Origin: Limonium bicolor
Lineage: Eukaryota > Streptophyta > Magnoliopsida > Caryophyllales > Plumbaginaceae
Assembly: GCA_023374045.1 (NCBI GenBank)
Contig: CM041776.1
Coordinates: 139,689,296-139,753,295 of the forward strand
Length of the DNA stretch: 64,000 nucleotides
Direction of reading: 5' to 3'
Below the pieces are notes generated by a model, which did not search any database, was not told the origin of the DNA, and saw only the letters and a list, made by a program, of their open reading frames with translations. This document shows, in pieces, positions 30,858 to 41,884 of the stretch. Position numbers and translations under genes: made by a program. Each line of letters opens with the position of its first letter. Position 1 is the first letter of the stretch.

Positions 30858-32319
30858 CTGGTCTAGAAGAGGGCCCTGGCGCCTCCGACCGGTCCACCAC
30901 ATTCAGGGCGGCCTTGCCGGACCCCGACCCCTTCCCCTTCTGGGAATCTGTGTACCTCTGATCTGGGGGTGGCTGCTTCGCCGTCTTCGGGCCATCGGTG
31001 GTCGCAGTGGCCTTACCCTTCCATTGCCCCTTGGGCCTGTAGTTTCTACTGTTCGGGTTCTGCCAGCACTCATAGTCGCGATGCCCCATCTTTTTGCAGT
31101 ATCGGCACTGCACATCATTACCCTTGCAGTCCTTGCCGGGGTGGTCTGTTACACCACTTGCAGTAATAGTGGCACTCCGGTCCAGAGCCCGTGCTAGCTG
31201 CTAACACATCACACACTCAGTACATACTTCACAAGTTAATAACACACACTAAATTTCGGTATTGAAATTTATTAATTACCCTTGGGTGGGTAAGAGCGTA
31301 AGGGCTTGGCCGCATATGCGTAGGTGAGCTACAGAGGCTCCTACGCAGTGGTGGTCTAGGTCTGGCCCTTGCCACCCTGTTGCTGTCCTTTCTGGGACTG
31401 GGGGTATGGCTTCTTCCTCTTTCCTCCCCCTTGCCCTTGCGTGCCTTGGCCCTCGCTCATGGCCTTGCGCTTGAGCACACTCTCCTCGTCCCTCAGACGG
31501 ACGGTGATCTCCACAATTGCAGCGGCATGGTAGCACTCCTATATTTAGTGTGTCAGTGATGCCCCGCCAAAAAAATTCACATCATATTAACATACTATAC
31601 ATACTCATTCACTTATACTGTAGTTTCATTACCTGCAAGGTGGTATACCCGCTCGGCCCCATGCCGTAGCGTAGACGGTAGCTCAACCCGTTGTAAAAAC
31701 GGTTCACTAAAATCCGGTCTGAATAGCCCAGATCCGGCAGCAGATGGATGAGTCCAATAAAAGCGGTGTAGTACTCATCGACTGTCATCTTGTCTCCCTG
31801 TCTCAAACTGTCAAGCTCTAGGTGCTTGGCCTCCTGGACGTGAATAGGGTAGTACTTGGCTCGCAGCAGGGCCGTGTACTCCCTTCATTGGAAGGTAGGA
31901 TCACCAACTCTTCCCTCCCTTACCAGCTTCCACCATGTCTGAGCCAATCCCTTCAGATAGTAAGCGGCTAGTCGAACCATGGCACCAGCAGGAATGTCCA
32001 AGGTCTCGAAGGCGGTCTCCATCTCGGAGATGTACGCCTCTAGCTTACTAGGGTGGGTCTCCCCACTGAATGACGGTGGTCTCAGATCCGCCAACGCCTT
32101 GACCCAGTTGGTCTCGCACGGCTGTGGTTGCGGTTGTGGCCCTTGTTGACCCTCACCGCCTTGCTGCTGCTGCTGCATCGCAGCTAACAATTGGGGTACC
32201 ATCTGAGCTACGGCGGCTGCTACTGCCTCAGCCATAACCTGAGCCATAGTATTCTCGCCCTGGTCATCCGTATCTCTAGTACCGTGTCCACGACCTCTAC
32301 CTCTCGGTCGACCTGACAT
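30847..32319 (-). pseudogene. gag: Gag of element C, with intron-like gaps
   Basis: Starts at 32319 (MSGRPRGRG, Q-rich linker). It contains a capsid domain ('RPPSFSGETHPSKLEAYISEME', 'AAYYLKGLAQTWW'), an in-frame TGA near 31890, then 'AKYYPIHVQEAKHLEL' and 'SDRILVNRFYNGLSYRL' in the frame 31806-31633. A 94 bp GT-AG gap (31539-31632) keeps phase between 'YTTLQ' and 'ECYHAAA'. A second GT-AG gap of 82 bp (31198-31279) precedes two knuckles, one frameshifted (CKWC...) and one intact CX2CX4HX4C ('CRYCKKMGHRDYECW') in the frame 31113-30847. It packages element RNA in related elements; this copy is broken by one stop and at least one frameshift. Confidence 0.75.
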
Positions 32320-32521
32320 CTGAATTCACATGAACATTCATTAGCAATATGCTTGCACACTTATCGGTCCAACGGTTGTAACGCTTTTCCCGACCATAAG
32401 GTATTTCCACACTTAGTTAGTGGTTAACCTTTCCATAACTGTTCACTTAGGTAACTGTAGTTAGGTTTCCTAACTCGGTATATCCCTAAGCTCGGTATTC
32501 TTGCTATCAGAGCGATACATC

Positions 32522-32533
32522 GCTCTGATACCA
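32522..32533 (-). promoter_or_regulatory. Primer binding site of element C (initiator tRNA-Met type)
   Basis: Minus strand TGGTATCAGAGC, five bases from the LTR. It lies in a local inverted repeat (gagcgatacatcgctc) also present next to the B and D primer sites. Confidence 0.9.
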
Positions 32534-32538
32534 CTTTT

Positions 32539-32882
32539 TGTAACACCCCTACTACGCACGTAACATTACTTGAAATCGCAGCGGAATTTAAACAACTAAA
32601 CAATAAGTAATCGATTGGTGCTACAACGCCGTCAACCACCCACGTGGTTAACAAGGCTGAATAAATACAAGTGTATCGGTCTGATGAGCAGACTCCCGAG
32701 CATAGAACTAATAACCACATATACATTAACATAATACCGAGTATTTACTTACATCCTTCACAGTATACTGTCACTGTAAACTGTTCACAACCAAAATATA
32801 TAACACCACGGGAGCACAGGCGCATCCTGGGCCCAACATCCAAAAGTAATCAAAAGTAAACCTGCATCCTAGAATCTAAAGC
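32539..32882 (-). repeat. 5' LTR of element C, first part
   Basis: Plus strand TGTAACACCCCTAC..., resembling the start of the B LTR ('atcgcagcggaatt', 'ccacccacgtggctaacaag'). It is cut by the CACTA insertion at 32882/32883. Confidence 0.85.
32880..32882. repeat. Target site duplication AGC, left copy (CACTA)
   Basis: AGC precedes CACTAGTAG; AGC follows CTAGTG at 42159-42161. Three-base duplications are the rule for CACTA elements. Confidence 0.85.
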
Positions 32883-33226
32883 CACTAGTAGAAAAAGGGT
32901 CATTTTCGGCGGTTATTTTGGGCCTTTTTCGGCGGTTTTAAACCGCCGAATATTACACCGCCGAAAAAGGCCCTTCCAAAGTTTCGGCGGTTTTATAACC
33001 GCCGAAAATAACAACCTTTTTCGGCGGTTCCAAACGCCAAAACCGCCGAAAATGACCCTGTCCCAGCTAAAATGGTAAAAAACAGAATTTTCGGCGGTTC
33101 CTAGTAAGAACCGCCGAAAATAAGTAAAAACTGGCTATTTTCGGCGGTTCTTAGCTTAAGAACCGCCGAAAATAGCCAGTTTTTACTTATTTTCGGCGGT
33201 TCTTACTAGGAACCGCCGAAAATTTT
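32883..33226. repeat. Left terminal inverted repeat and subterminal CGGCGG repeats
   Basis: From CACTAGTAGAAAAAGGGTC, TTTTCGGCGGTT and its complement alternate about a dozen times. 33086-33224 forms one near-perfect palindrome of about 139 bp centred on 'cttagcttaag'. Such subterminal motifs are the transposase (TNPA) binding sites in En/Spm. Confidence 0.9.
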
Positions 33227-33602
33227 TTTTTTTTTTTTGGTTTTTTTCGTTTTAGTTTACAATCCCACATATGTCAACAAACCTGTAAAATATACAGATA
33301 CAACATCCGATATATCCAAATACTCTCTACGTCATATTGTAGAGGATGTCAATCACTCTTTGTAAGAGAATTGTCAAAAAATCAAAATAATGATGAAATG
33401 GTCACAAATGACCAACAACACATTTCAAATGGTCACAAATGACCATATACAAACCATTTCAAATGGTCACAAATGACCATATAGATATACAACTACCAAG
33501 ATATTCATTGTACCCAAACCGGTCATCTTTCACAAGCCTAGCCATCAATTTCTAAACATTAACGTTCTAAATAACAATTCGATCGAAAAAACAAAGTGAA
33601 AA

Positions 33603-36600
33603 TCAAACTAAATTCATATAGACAAACTCCGCCCATTCCTCCAACATAGCGTTGATCATTTGTCTGTCGTATTCGCCAACATTAGAGAAAACCTTTTGAA
33701 AAACAAAACAATACAAAATGAGTTAATCATTAAAGAAATACATTAAAATTAAAGAATATATATATATGACTTAACATACATTTTCTAATTGATCCTGCAT
33801 CTCACCAAAAAGGGTGATTATGTCATGCATATATCTCATGACATAATACCCACACTCCGAACCCCCGGGCTGACGTGGACACTTGAACAAAGAAAAGAAA
33901 AAGGATTAATTACATAAGACATTTGTTCTATCAATGAAAAACAAGTGATGCATGTACCTTCACTGCAGTCCAGGGGACAGCACCCTTATCCTTATAGCAA
34001 GATGTGTAGTCATAACACTTTGATATATACTGCACATTAAATGTCATAAATGTATATTAATAAAATTAGGATATCCATGCACAACAAAATTAAATTAAAA
34101 GAATTGAAATGCATAAAGAAGTGGTTTATAATGTACTTACGTGTTAAGGTGTGGCTTTATCTTGATATTACTCGGCACTGTATGCCGAAGCGGATCAAGA
34201 TATAGTATACGTGCACGATCCAAACACAACACCAGTAGGACCCAATGACCACTATGTAATACCAAAACACAAACATGTCATTATAATGTCAAAATCAACA
34301 AGTAGATCATGCTTAATGGAATTAAAATGATAAACACAAGTTATTACCTTTGATGGTAGGGCATCAGGAGATATTTCTTTCTCGCATTGATGCTGTTAGC
34401 AATCGCACGCTGTAAGTAGAGCTTACTACCTTGTACATCAGACATCACAGCAGTGTATGACGTTCTCTCAGGACATAGAAATCCATACTTGGTAAGTGAA
34501 AAAGTTTGCATTTTCTCATGCAAAAACCTATTCATTAATTAAAAGATATAGTAATTAACATTGTTTCAGGGCATCACTTTATAACTTAATTACCAAAAAA
34601 GACTAATACTTACAGAATGAATGAGTGGACAACAGTGATAGGCACCCAGTCAGATTTCAGGATGTCCTGCAAGTCGTTTGTCCACAAGTCGACTTCTAAA
34701 ACTTCTTCATAGTGAAGAATGTCAGGTTTAAAGCTAAGAAGGATAGAATCTTTATCAGTTGGGAAGTCACGGATCACATCATGCAACACTTTCATGTTTG
34801 GCCCCAAGCGTGCATATTGAATCATCCACCAAGTTTTGTTTGGTAACGACATTGGTGGATGCTCTGTATCCAGAAGATGTAATCTTTGACTTCTTTTTTC
34901 AGGAGACTTTGATTTCTCCTTTAATGCCTATTTGCAATCGACATACATTACTAATCATGAACTGAACATCCACACACTTATAATTTACTACAATAACTAT
35001 ATTAAAGGTAGTATTGGGCGTACCTTCATACACTTCTGAATCAGGCGAACAGGCCATTGAAGAAATGCACCCTTTGCGGACCAACCGTGCTGTACTCCTC
35101 CGTAGGTACAGGGAGTGCTAAATCAGGACACGTGTATATCGGTTCGTCCACAGAAACTCTCCCGTGATACGACTGTAATGGCATGCCATGGACCACGTCA
35201 TTCGAGCGTGATGTGTACACTATTCCTTCTGCAACTGGTATATTTTGATTGTTGTACGGGAGCAAGAGGTTGCAGTTATTGGATCCTACAATTTAATCAG
35301 ATTAGTAGATGATTGAACTGATAAATAAGTAATAAACGATATGACAAGTAATAAAACAGTTAAAGATATAAAAATTTACCTGTAGATGCGTAAGGATACG
35401 GATCATTAGACTCTGTGCTTGTGTGCAGTCCAGCAGGATCAGAAGCAGGATCAGAAGCAGGAGCATATCCATAAGAAGGATCAGAAGCAGGAGCATATGG
35501 CTGAGGTGCACCAGTCCCCTGACGCACTTCAGCAAGGATCTCATCCCTCAACTGATCTCTGAAGCTAGTGAGGACCGTAAATGCTCATCATACGGGATCA
35601 TCCTCTCCTGACTACTACTTCCTTTCCTCGACCCGGGGTTTCCAAATACTTTTCTTATCCCTATGTTAACCCCCCCTAACCCCACTGCTCGGCCTGGATG
35701 ATCTTTCTTTCCTAGCGCCCGAGACAGCTGGTCATCATGTCGATCAGGAGCCCAAGTCCCTTGGGTTGCTTGCTCATTCATTTCAGCCTTTAGAAGTAAA
35801 TGCATATAGGATTTATAATAAATTATAGGATTGAAATATTGAATTTGAAAAAATAATAAGGATTAAACAAAAGTACTTACCATCTTATCAACAATTTCCT
35901 TCGTTTTCTCGAAGGGATACAGACGCTCTCCAGTTTTTGGGTCTTTCTTAGTGCGTGAAAGCTTCCAAAATGTACCCCGTTTCTGGTGCTCATCTAGAGT
36001 GCTCACATCCGATGGCAACTCCCCTTCTGCCACCCACTCAGGAACTCTTCTGTTAACCCCTTTAGCACCCAGCAAGTGACGATATTCATTCTTCTTCGCA
36101 TTCGCTGACTGGGCCTCACGATACTCCTATTATCAAGTAAACAAAAGTACACGATGATGATTAAAAACATATACATATGTAAACCTATTTGTATGTATAT
36201 ACAATACTTAATTATTTAATAGTTAGTATGTACCTTCGTCTCCATCTTCTTGTCATAAAACTGCTGCCACTTCTCTTGGGTTATTGCTGTGTAGATCTCC
36301 CAAGGCTGGCGTGTGTCGCCGTCAGGCCGCTTAAGCTTCTTGGTGATGAACCATTTGACCAGATCATGCTTATGATCTGAAAATTTTTTGCGCATCATCG
36401 ATTTTACCATGGTGTAGTACTCGGTTTCTAGCAGGTATTCGATATCGTTTCTGCATATCATCATAAATGAAAAGGATGTTAGTTATGCATACTTGTAAAT
36501 CGTATCAATAAATACTGCAACTATTGTTTATTTACCTGTACGATCTCAAACATCTGCTTCTTCAATCCTTCGTCAACCTGAGGCCAGGAGAGAGTGATAT

Positions 36601-36975
36601 CACAATACTCTCGCACTATGATGCCCAGCTCAGTAGTGAAGTCTCCAGCCCATTCCCCAGTCGGTTGTAGATACTCATTAAACTGCAGCGGCTTCGACTC
36701 AATCTTTTTGACTTCAGAGCTTTTGTAGGACCTCGAGGTTTCACGGTCCTGCTCTCTGGGATCTGCGAATCAGAAGGTCCAGCTTGTGTGTCTGCAGCTG
36801 GCACATCAGACACTATAATCTCGGCGGTGCCACTACCCCCCTCATCAGTCCGGGCCCTTGAGTTGCGGCCCTTCCCTCCACGTGTTTGCCTCTTCCTCGG
36901 TCGGGCTGCATCAGACAGAATCTCACCGACCGGATCGTCCATATCATCCATTTGACTGTCTGCACAGATAAACAA
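33603..36975 (-). CDS. CACTA gene with TNPA-like (Transposase_24) region and Ulp1-type C48 protease, about 10 exons
   Basis: Exon pieces on the minus strand, all with plausible GT-AG junctions. 36975-36537: basic N-terminus, 'RPRKRQTRGGKGRN', ending GTACAG/GTAAAT. 36464-36240: 'KKFSDHKHDLVKWF'. 36075-35880: 'LDEHQKRGTFWKLSRTKKDP'. 35805-35550: 'LSRALGKKDHPGRAVGLGG', characteristic of En/Spm TNPA-like proteins. Then 35551-35380, 35265-35030, 34965-34610 and 34535-34350. The protease core follows: 'GHWVLLVLCLDRARILYLDPL' (about 34250-34190) supplies His and Asp. 'RQPGGSECGYYVMRYMHDI' (about 33880-33815) supplies Gln and Cys of a C48 peptidase. The last exon ends at TGA 33603. C48 domains cleave SUMO precursors or conjugates; a role in transposition is unproven. 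Exon limits are approximate. Confidence 0.75.
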
Positions 36976-37070
36976 TATGATATTAATAACAACAAAACAA
37001 ATAATATAAAAAATACATAATCAGATATCATAAAAAATTAATATTTAATTACCTAACAAACAAACAACAT

Positions 37071-38148
37071 TTATGGTTTTTCGACCCATAGACCCTCATC
37101 ATGATCAGACCTAGTATACACTACATCGTCTGGAATATCGACAATGTTGGTGGCAGGAACACTGTTAGAAAAGGGTGGTGTCTCATCAAATAATAATTCA
37201 TCGTCATCAACATCTTGATCAACATTTGTGATCACAAATCTTTTCCCTGGTAAAACTACTGACCATCTAGAATCGATGGGATCTTCTATGTAAAATACTT
37301 GTTCACAGTCCTTGGGAAATATGAACGGATCGTGTGTAGGACCAAGACTTGATAAATCAACCAAATTAAACCCATCCTCAACCCGATAACCGTGTCTGTA
37401 ATCCACCCACTTGCATTTGAAAATAACAAACTTTTGAAACTGATAATCAAGTTCCCAAATATCTTCAATACATCCATAATACAACCTCGAGGTTGAAATC
37501 GCTGAAGCTCGGGTGTACAGAGTTGTTGCTGCTTCTACTTTCACCCCGCTATTCTGGTTTAAACATCTATCATCTTGTCGTTTTGTCCAATAGGTGAACC
37601 CATTGATGTCATACCCCTCGTAAGATACAGCAGTGGAACCAGGTCCCAAAGCTAACCAACGGAGCTCTTCACCTACATTATCAGGCGCTAGTGATGCAAG
37701 TTTCATAACATGGTCTCTAAACCATGAACAAAAGGTCTTGTTTTGCTCTTTTGTCAGCCAAACAATATTCCTCCCAGGATATTGACCTCTTAGTGTAGTC
37801 ATGTGTTTCTCAAAAAATGGCTCAATAATCTCAAGGTGATGTAAAACGAACAAATGTGCTAACTCCATTGAGGATGAATCAATTGCCACAATTTTTTTCC
37901 CAGTAACACCTTGACCTTCTGTCCCTCCCGTGTGTCTAGGTTGTGGTACTCCAATAGCAACTGCACCCTTTAAGTATTCAGTACAAAATTCTGTCACTTC
38001 TTCGGTTATTGTCCCTTCTATAATACTTCCTTCAGGTCGATATCTATTCTTCATCCTTCCCTTCAAAATTCCCATGTATCTTCAAACGGATACATGTACC
38101 TCAAATATATTGGACCACATAATTTGATTTCCCTAACAATGTGAACAA
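37071..38148 (-). CDS. DUF4216-containing C-terminus of the CACTA transposase
   Basis: A 334-codon open frame (38075-37071) containing 'YINGFTYWTKRQDD'-like sequence ('GFTYWTKRQDDRC', 'SRLYYGCIEDIWELDY', 'VIFKCKWVDYRHG', 'EQVFYIEDP'). These are hallmarks of the DUF4216 domain at the C-terminus of plant tnp2-type transposases. The acidic tail ends at TAA 37071. It follows the DUF4218-like piece without a large gap. Its ATG is just the first in frame; in an intact element it would be the end of a single long protein. Confidence 0.8.
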
Positions 38149-38430
38149 CTAAGTGAACCATGATGTCAAAAAAAAGGGTGGAAAATACATTTCAAGTTGA
38201 CAGATCGTAACAACAACATCACGTTGCAGACTGTCAAGTGTATCAGCATCCACGACTTTATTACACACTGCATTCAAAAAGAAACATAGTCTTGTAATTG
38301 CATTTCGGACATCCTTCGGCAATATACCTCGAATGACAACAGGAAGGAGATGCAACATCAGAACGTGATAATCATGAGATTTCAACCCGACCAATTTCAA
38401 GTCCTTCATTGACACAAGACTTTTCCAGTT
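38149..38430 (-). pseudogene. DUF4218-like segment of the CACTA transposase, frameshifted
   Basis: 'MKDLKLVGLKSHDYHVLMLHLLPVVIRGILP' is the signature of DUF4218, normally continuous with the tnp2 domain. Here it sits in a frame one base away from the upstream ORF. The break is near 38430, in the serine-rich 'GYSS' stretch. The frame closes at 38149. Confidence 0.8.
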
Positions 38431-40358
38431 GATGAATAACCCGTAGGAACCTTAAGGGAATGAAGACATTTGCAGAAGCTGATCTTCTCATTCTTAGACA
38501 AAGTGTAACATGCTGGAGGTAAATATGTTCGTTTGCCTCTTTCTTGAGGATGCAACTCCTCACGTATGCCCATAGCTTCCATGTCTCTTCGAACCTTCAT
38601 TCCGTCTTTTGTTTTCCCAGGTATGTTAAGCAAAGTCCCAACAACAGCCTCACCAACATTTTTGACAATATGCATAAAATCAAGACAATGCCTAACAGAT
38701 AAATGTCTCCAATATGGAAGTTCCCAAAATATTGAACATTTTTTCCAGATGTTTTTTTGGATAGATTTGGACGGAACACCGAAAACATTCTCAATGTCTT
38801 TCACCTTTTCATAGATCTCTTGAGAACTCAAAGGTATACGAGCAACACGTGTTTCAGTTTTTCCGTTGAATAACTTCCTTTTTTTACGGTACGGGTGTGC
38901 TGCTGGCAACAATCTACGATGACACATGTACACGTTTTTGCCAGAAAACTTTAGACGATCAGAACAAGTGTCGTCCTCACATATTGGGCAAGCAAATGTG
39001 CCTTTCACCGTGTATCCAGATAAATTCCCGTACGCTGGAAAGTCATTCACTGTGCAAAACAACATGGCACGAAGTGTGAAGTTTTGTCTGGCGTAACCGT
39101 CATAAACCACTGTCCCCTGATTCCATAGCAATTTCAAATCGTCAATCAGCGGTGCAAGATATACATCGATATTATGTCCGGGTTGTTTAGGACCAGAAAT
39201 CAACAATGATAACATAATGTATTTTCGCTTCATACACAACCACGAAGGAAGATTGTAAATAAACAATAGAACAGGCCACGTGCTGTGTTGACTACTTAGA
39301 GTGCCGTAGGGATTCATCCCATCTGTACATAGCCCGAGTCTCAAATTTCGATTATCACTGGCAAAATCTTCAAATCTTCTATCGATAGTCCTCCACTTGG
39401 ATCCTATCGATGTCCACTGTGAATCAGCTGGATGTCTCAGCTTGTCATCATTTTTCCTTCCTTCTGCGTGCCATCTTAAATTTTGGGCATCTCTGACATT
39501 TGCAAACAGACGTTTGAACCTTGGTATTATGGGTAAATACCAAATGACTTTTGCTGGAGGACTTTTTTTCTTAGAATTGGATGATTGGCCGTCCTTATGT
39601 TTATAGCGTGACAAATGACATTTTGGACACTGATTCAAATGTTTATTCTCTCCTCTGTATAATACACAACTGTTTGGACATGCGTGTATCTTTTCATACT
39701 CCACACCCATAGGACACATCAACTTTTTTGCATCATAAGTGGATGTAGGAAGATTGTTATCATCTGGAAGCATGTCGTGGAATAGTTCTAGTATTGCCGT
39801 AAAACTCTTATCACTCCAGCCGAATCTTGCTTTCATATTGAACAAGTGTAGCACGGATGTCAATTTTGAAAATTTGGTGCATCCGGGGAACAAAGGGGAC
39901 CGTGATGCGTCAACTAATCTTTGATATTCATCGGGCTTGTCTGTGAAATTATCCTCAACATCTTGCAGCATAGAGTTCAGTTCTTCAATCTTTTCACTAT
40001 CATCGTTGATTTCAGTGTCACTCTGATCACACTCATTATTAGGAAATGTGGTATCATCGGTAACCTTTCTTGTTTCACTGTTCTGCTGGGTGGAAGTATG
40101 CACCCTGCTACTACCTTCTAAAGACTCGCCATGCAAAAACCATATCTTATAGTTTGGCATAAATCCACGTCGTGATAGATGAAATCTGATAGCATGTAGG
40201 TTAGGGAATTTGTTGCGAAGTTCGCACTGTGCACATGGACAGGGAATGTGAGTGTCGTTCATCCTTTTCTGATGACAGAGAGCTGCTTTGCAAAATTCAT
40301 TTTCCACTTTCGATTCAAAATAATTCCCTCGCAGACCGTACATCCATTCACGGTCCAT
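38406..40358 (-). CDS. CACTA transposase, tnp2 type (650 codons before a frameshift)
   Basis: The enzyme cuts and inserts the transposon. The N-terminus ('MDREWMYGLR', then cysteines in 'HIPCPCAQCELRNKF') is the transposase-associated domain. From about residue 190 comes the tnp2 domain: 'YDAKKLMCPMGVEYEKIHACPNSCVLYRGE', 'LGLCTDGMNPYGTLSSQHSTWP', 'GPKQPGHNIDVYLAPLIDDLKLLW', 'DFPAYGNLSGYTVKGTFACPIC' and 'YWRHLSVRHCLDFMHIVKNV'. The acidic residues of the RNase H-like core (for example 'CTDG', 'LDFMH') are present. The frame closes at 38406 where the DUF4218 part lies in the next frame. The ATG at 40358 gives the family's usual M-D-R-x-W-M start. Confidence 0.92.
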   Translation of the reverse strand: MDREWMYGLRGNYFESKVENEFCKAALCHQKRMNDTHIPCPCAQCELRNKFPNLHAIRFHLSRRGFMPNYKIWFLHGESLEGSSRVHTSTQQNSETRKVTDDTTFPNNECDQSDTEINDDSEKIEELNSMLQDVEDNFTDKPDEYQRLVDASRSPLFPGCTKFSKLTSVLHLFNMKARFGWSDKSFTAILELFHDMLPDDNNLPTSTYDAKKLMCPMGVEYEKIHACPNSCVLYRGENKHLNQCPKCHLSRYKHKDGQSSNSKKKSPPAKVIWYLPIIPRFKRLFANVRDAQNLRWHAEGRKNDDKLRHPADSQWTSIGSKWRTIDRRFEDFASDNRNLRLGLCTDGMNPYGTLSSQHSTWPVLLFIYNLPSWLCMKRKYIMLSLLISGPKQPGHNIDVYLAPLIDDLKLLWNQGTVVYDGYARQNFTLRAMLFCTVNDFPAYGNLSGYTVKGTFACPICEDDTCSDRLKFSGKNVYMCHRRLLPAAHPYRKKRKLFNGKTETRVARIPLSSQEIYEKVKDIENVFGVPSKSIQKNIWKKCSIFWELPYWRHLSVRHCLDFMHIVKNVGEAVVGTLLNIPGKTKDGMKVRRDMEAMGIREELHPQERGKRTYLPPACYTLSKNEKISFCKCLHSLKVPTGYSSTGKVLCQ

Positions 40359-40610
40359 TCTACAAACAACCAGTCAAAATTTAAAAAATGTTTAGAAAAA
40401 AGTGTTATAATGTAAAATAACTTAACTAACATTTAAAATATTAAATATAAAAAATAACAATAACTAACCTATCTTCGGAAAAGGATATATATCGATATTG
40501 TTCTTACACGGCGAGTCTGTATAATATATAATACGCTATCTTATATAACTACTTGGTTGTGTTATATGCATATATATATGTATACACATCTATAATATAT
40601 ATACTTGATG

Positions 40611-40643
<33 letters not shown>

Positions 40644-41884
40644 AATATTATAGTTGGTTATTTTATTTTGTTATATTTTTATATGTATACCTACTCAACT
40701 AACTAGCACTAACTATACTAATATAATAAACTAACTACACAAACAATTTACAGAACACCTTGCTGGCATATACATTATTTTTGGTTATTCTATCGTGTTA
40801 TATATATATATATATATATCCCTGCAACTAACTATTATATTGTAATCAACAAATTATACAAACAATTAATGCACAATTCCTACTAAAATTTCGCCATAGT
40901 TCACCTACTTTCCTTACTCATCCACACATATCCTTTCTCATCCACACATATCATTTCTCATCCAAATCATTCCTATTCTAGCCACACCCTTACAAGGGTC
41001 CTACCAGAAATAACGGAAATCCTTAATACATCAATACACCATCAAACATCAATACCAATCCTTATGCACAATATACTCGGCTCCGAGGCCTACAATTCAC
41101 TTACTAATGCACAAATAATCAAAACTTCATTATTTTGTGGTTATTCTATCGTGTTATATATATATATATATAATCCTCCAACTAACTATTATATTGTAAT
41201 CAACAATTACAAACAATTATGCATGATAAATTGAAATTGATTTAGGTTGAAAAAAAAACTAACCGGTATTTGGAAGGACGAGGATCAAGCGGAAGCGGGT
41301 GGCGAGTGAAGACGACGATGAGCTAGCTAACGCGACTACTAGTGCCAATCTTGTGTAATATCTAAATGAAGAAAACCAATACAATTGATACGTCAATTCA
41401 CCAAGGTCATTTACTTCTCAAAAATTCACATAACAATGGTAAGATAGCAAAAAAAATCACTGAAATTGGTTAAATCATTTCATCGAACACCTTGCGAGCG
41501 TATAGTTTTTTTCTAAAATTGCCCACATATTGAATTTCCAATCAAACCAATCAATCAATTACAATCCAAATACATATATCAATCAAAATTACATATAAAC
41601 AACAATTAAGGACCCAATTCAACAAAATTTCAATAGTTTCGAATTGGAGAAAACAATACCTGTTCGCGTTCGATATTCGCCGGAGGAGACGGGGGGTAGG
41701 GCGCGACTGGGGCGGCGACAACGGCGGCGGTGACGGCAGTGACGGCGGCGCTGGTGCGGCAGCGACAAGGAAGAAGAGAGGCGATTTATGGGCGATTTGA
41801 GGCGATAACAGACACGGTCGAGGAAGAAGAGGCGCAGCAGAGCTTAATCGAGTCGAGTCGGGGTGCTAGGGTATAAGAAAAAAC
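40359..41884. promoter_or_regulatory. 5' region of the CACTA transposase gene
   Basis: AT-rich with TA microsatellites (about 40567-40641 and 40800-40820). A roughly 90 bp segment (40785-40877) is repeated at 41133-41222. GC-rich triplet repeats near 41690-41770 look like a leader or first exon. An 'ACCTGTTC' donor-like word lies at about 41660, so the transposase may have an upstream noncoding exon. Confidence 0.4.
40785..41222. repeat. 90 bp direct repeat flanking an LTR-like fragment inside CACTA
   Basis: Copies at 40785-40877 and 41133-41222 share 'ggttattctatcgtgttata' and 'ctattatattgtaatcaaca'. Between them lies sequence with 'aaaatttcgccatag' and 'acacccttacaagggtccta', resembling the B LTR at 19119-19225. 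Confidence 0.6.

Noticed and set aside
32899..33225. CRISPR-like array of CGGCGGTT repeats
   Set aside because: Spacing is irregular, units alternate in orientation, and they sit at the ends of a CACTA transposon in a plant genome.
40567..40830. TA microsatellites as a replication origin or matrix attachment site
   Set aside because: Simple TA repeats are common in plant transposon leaders; nothing specific supports such a role.
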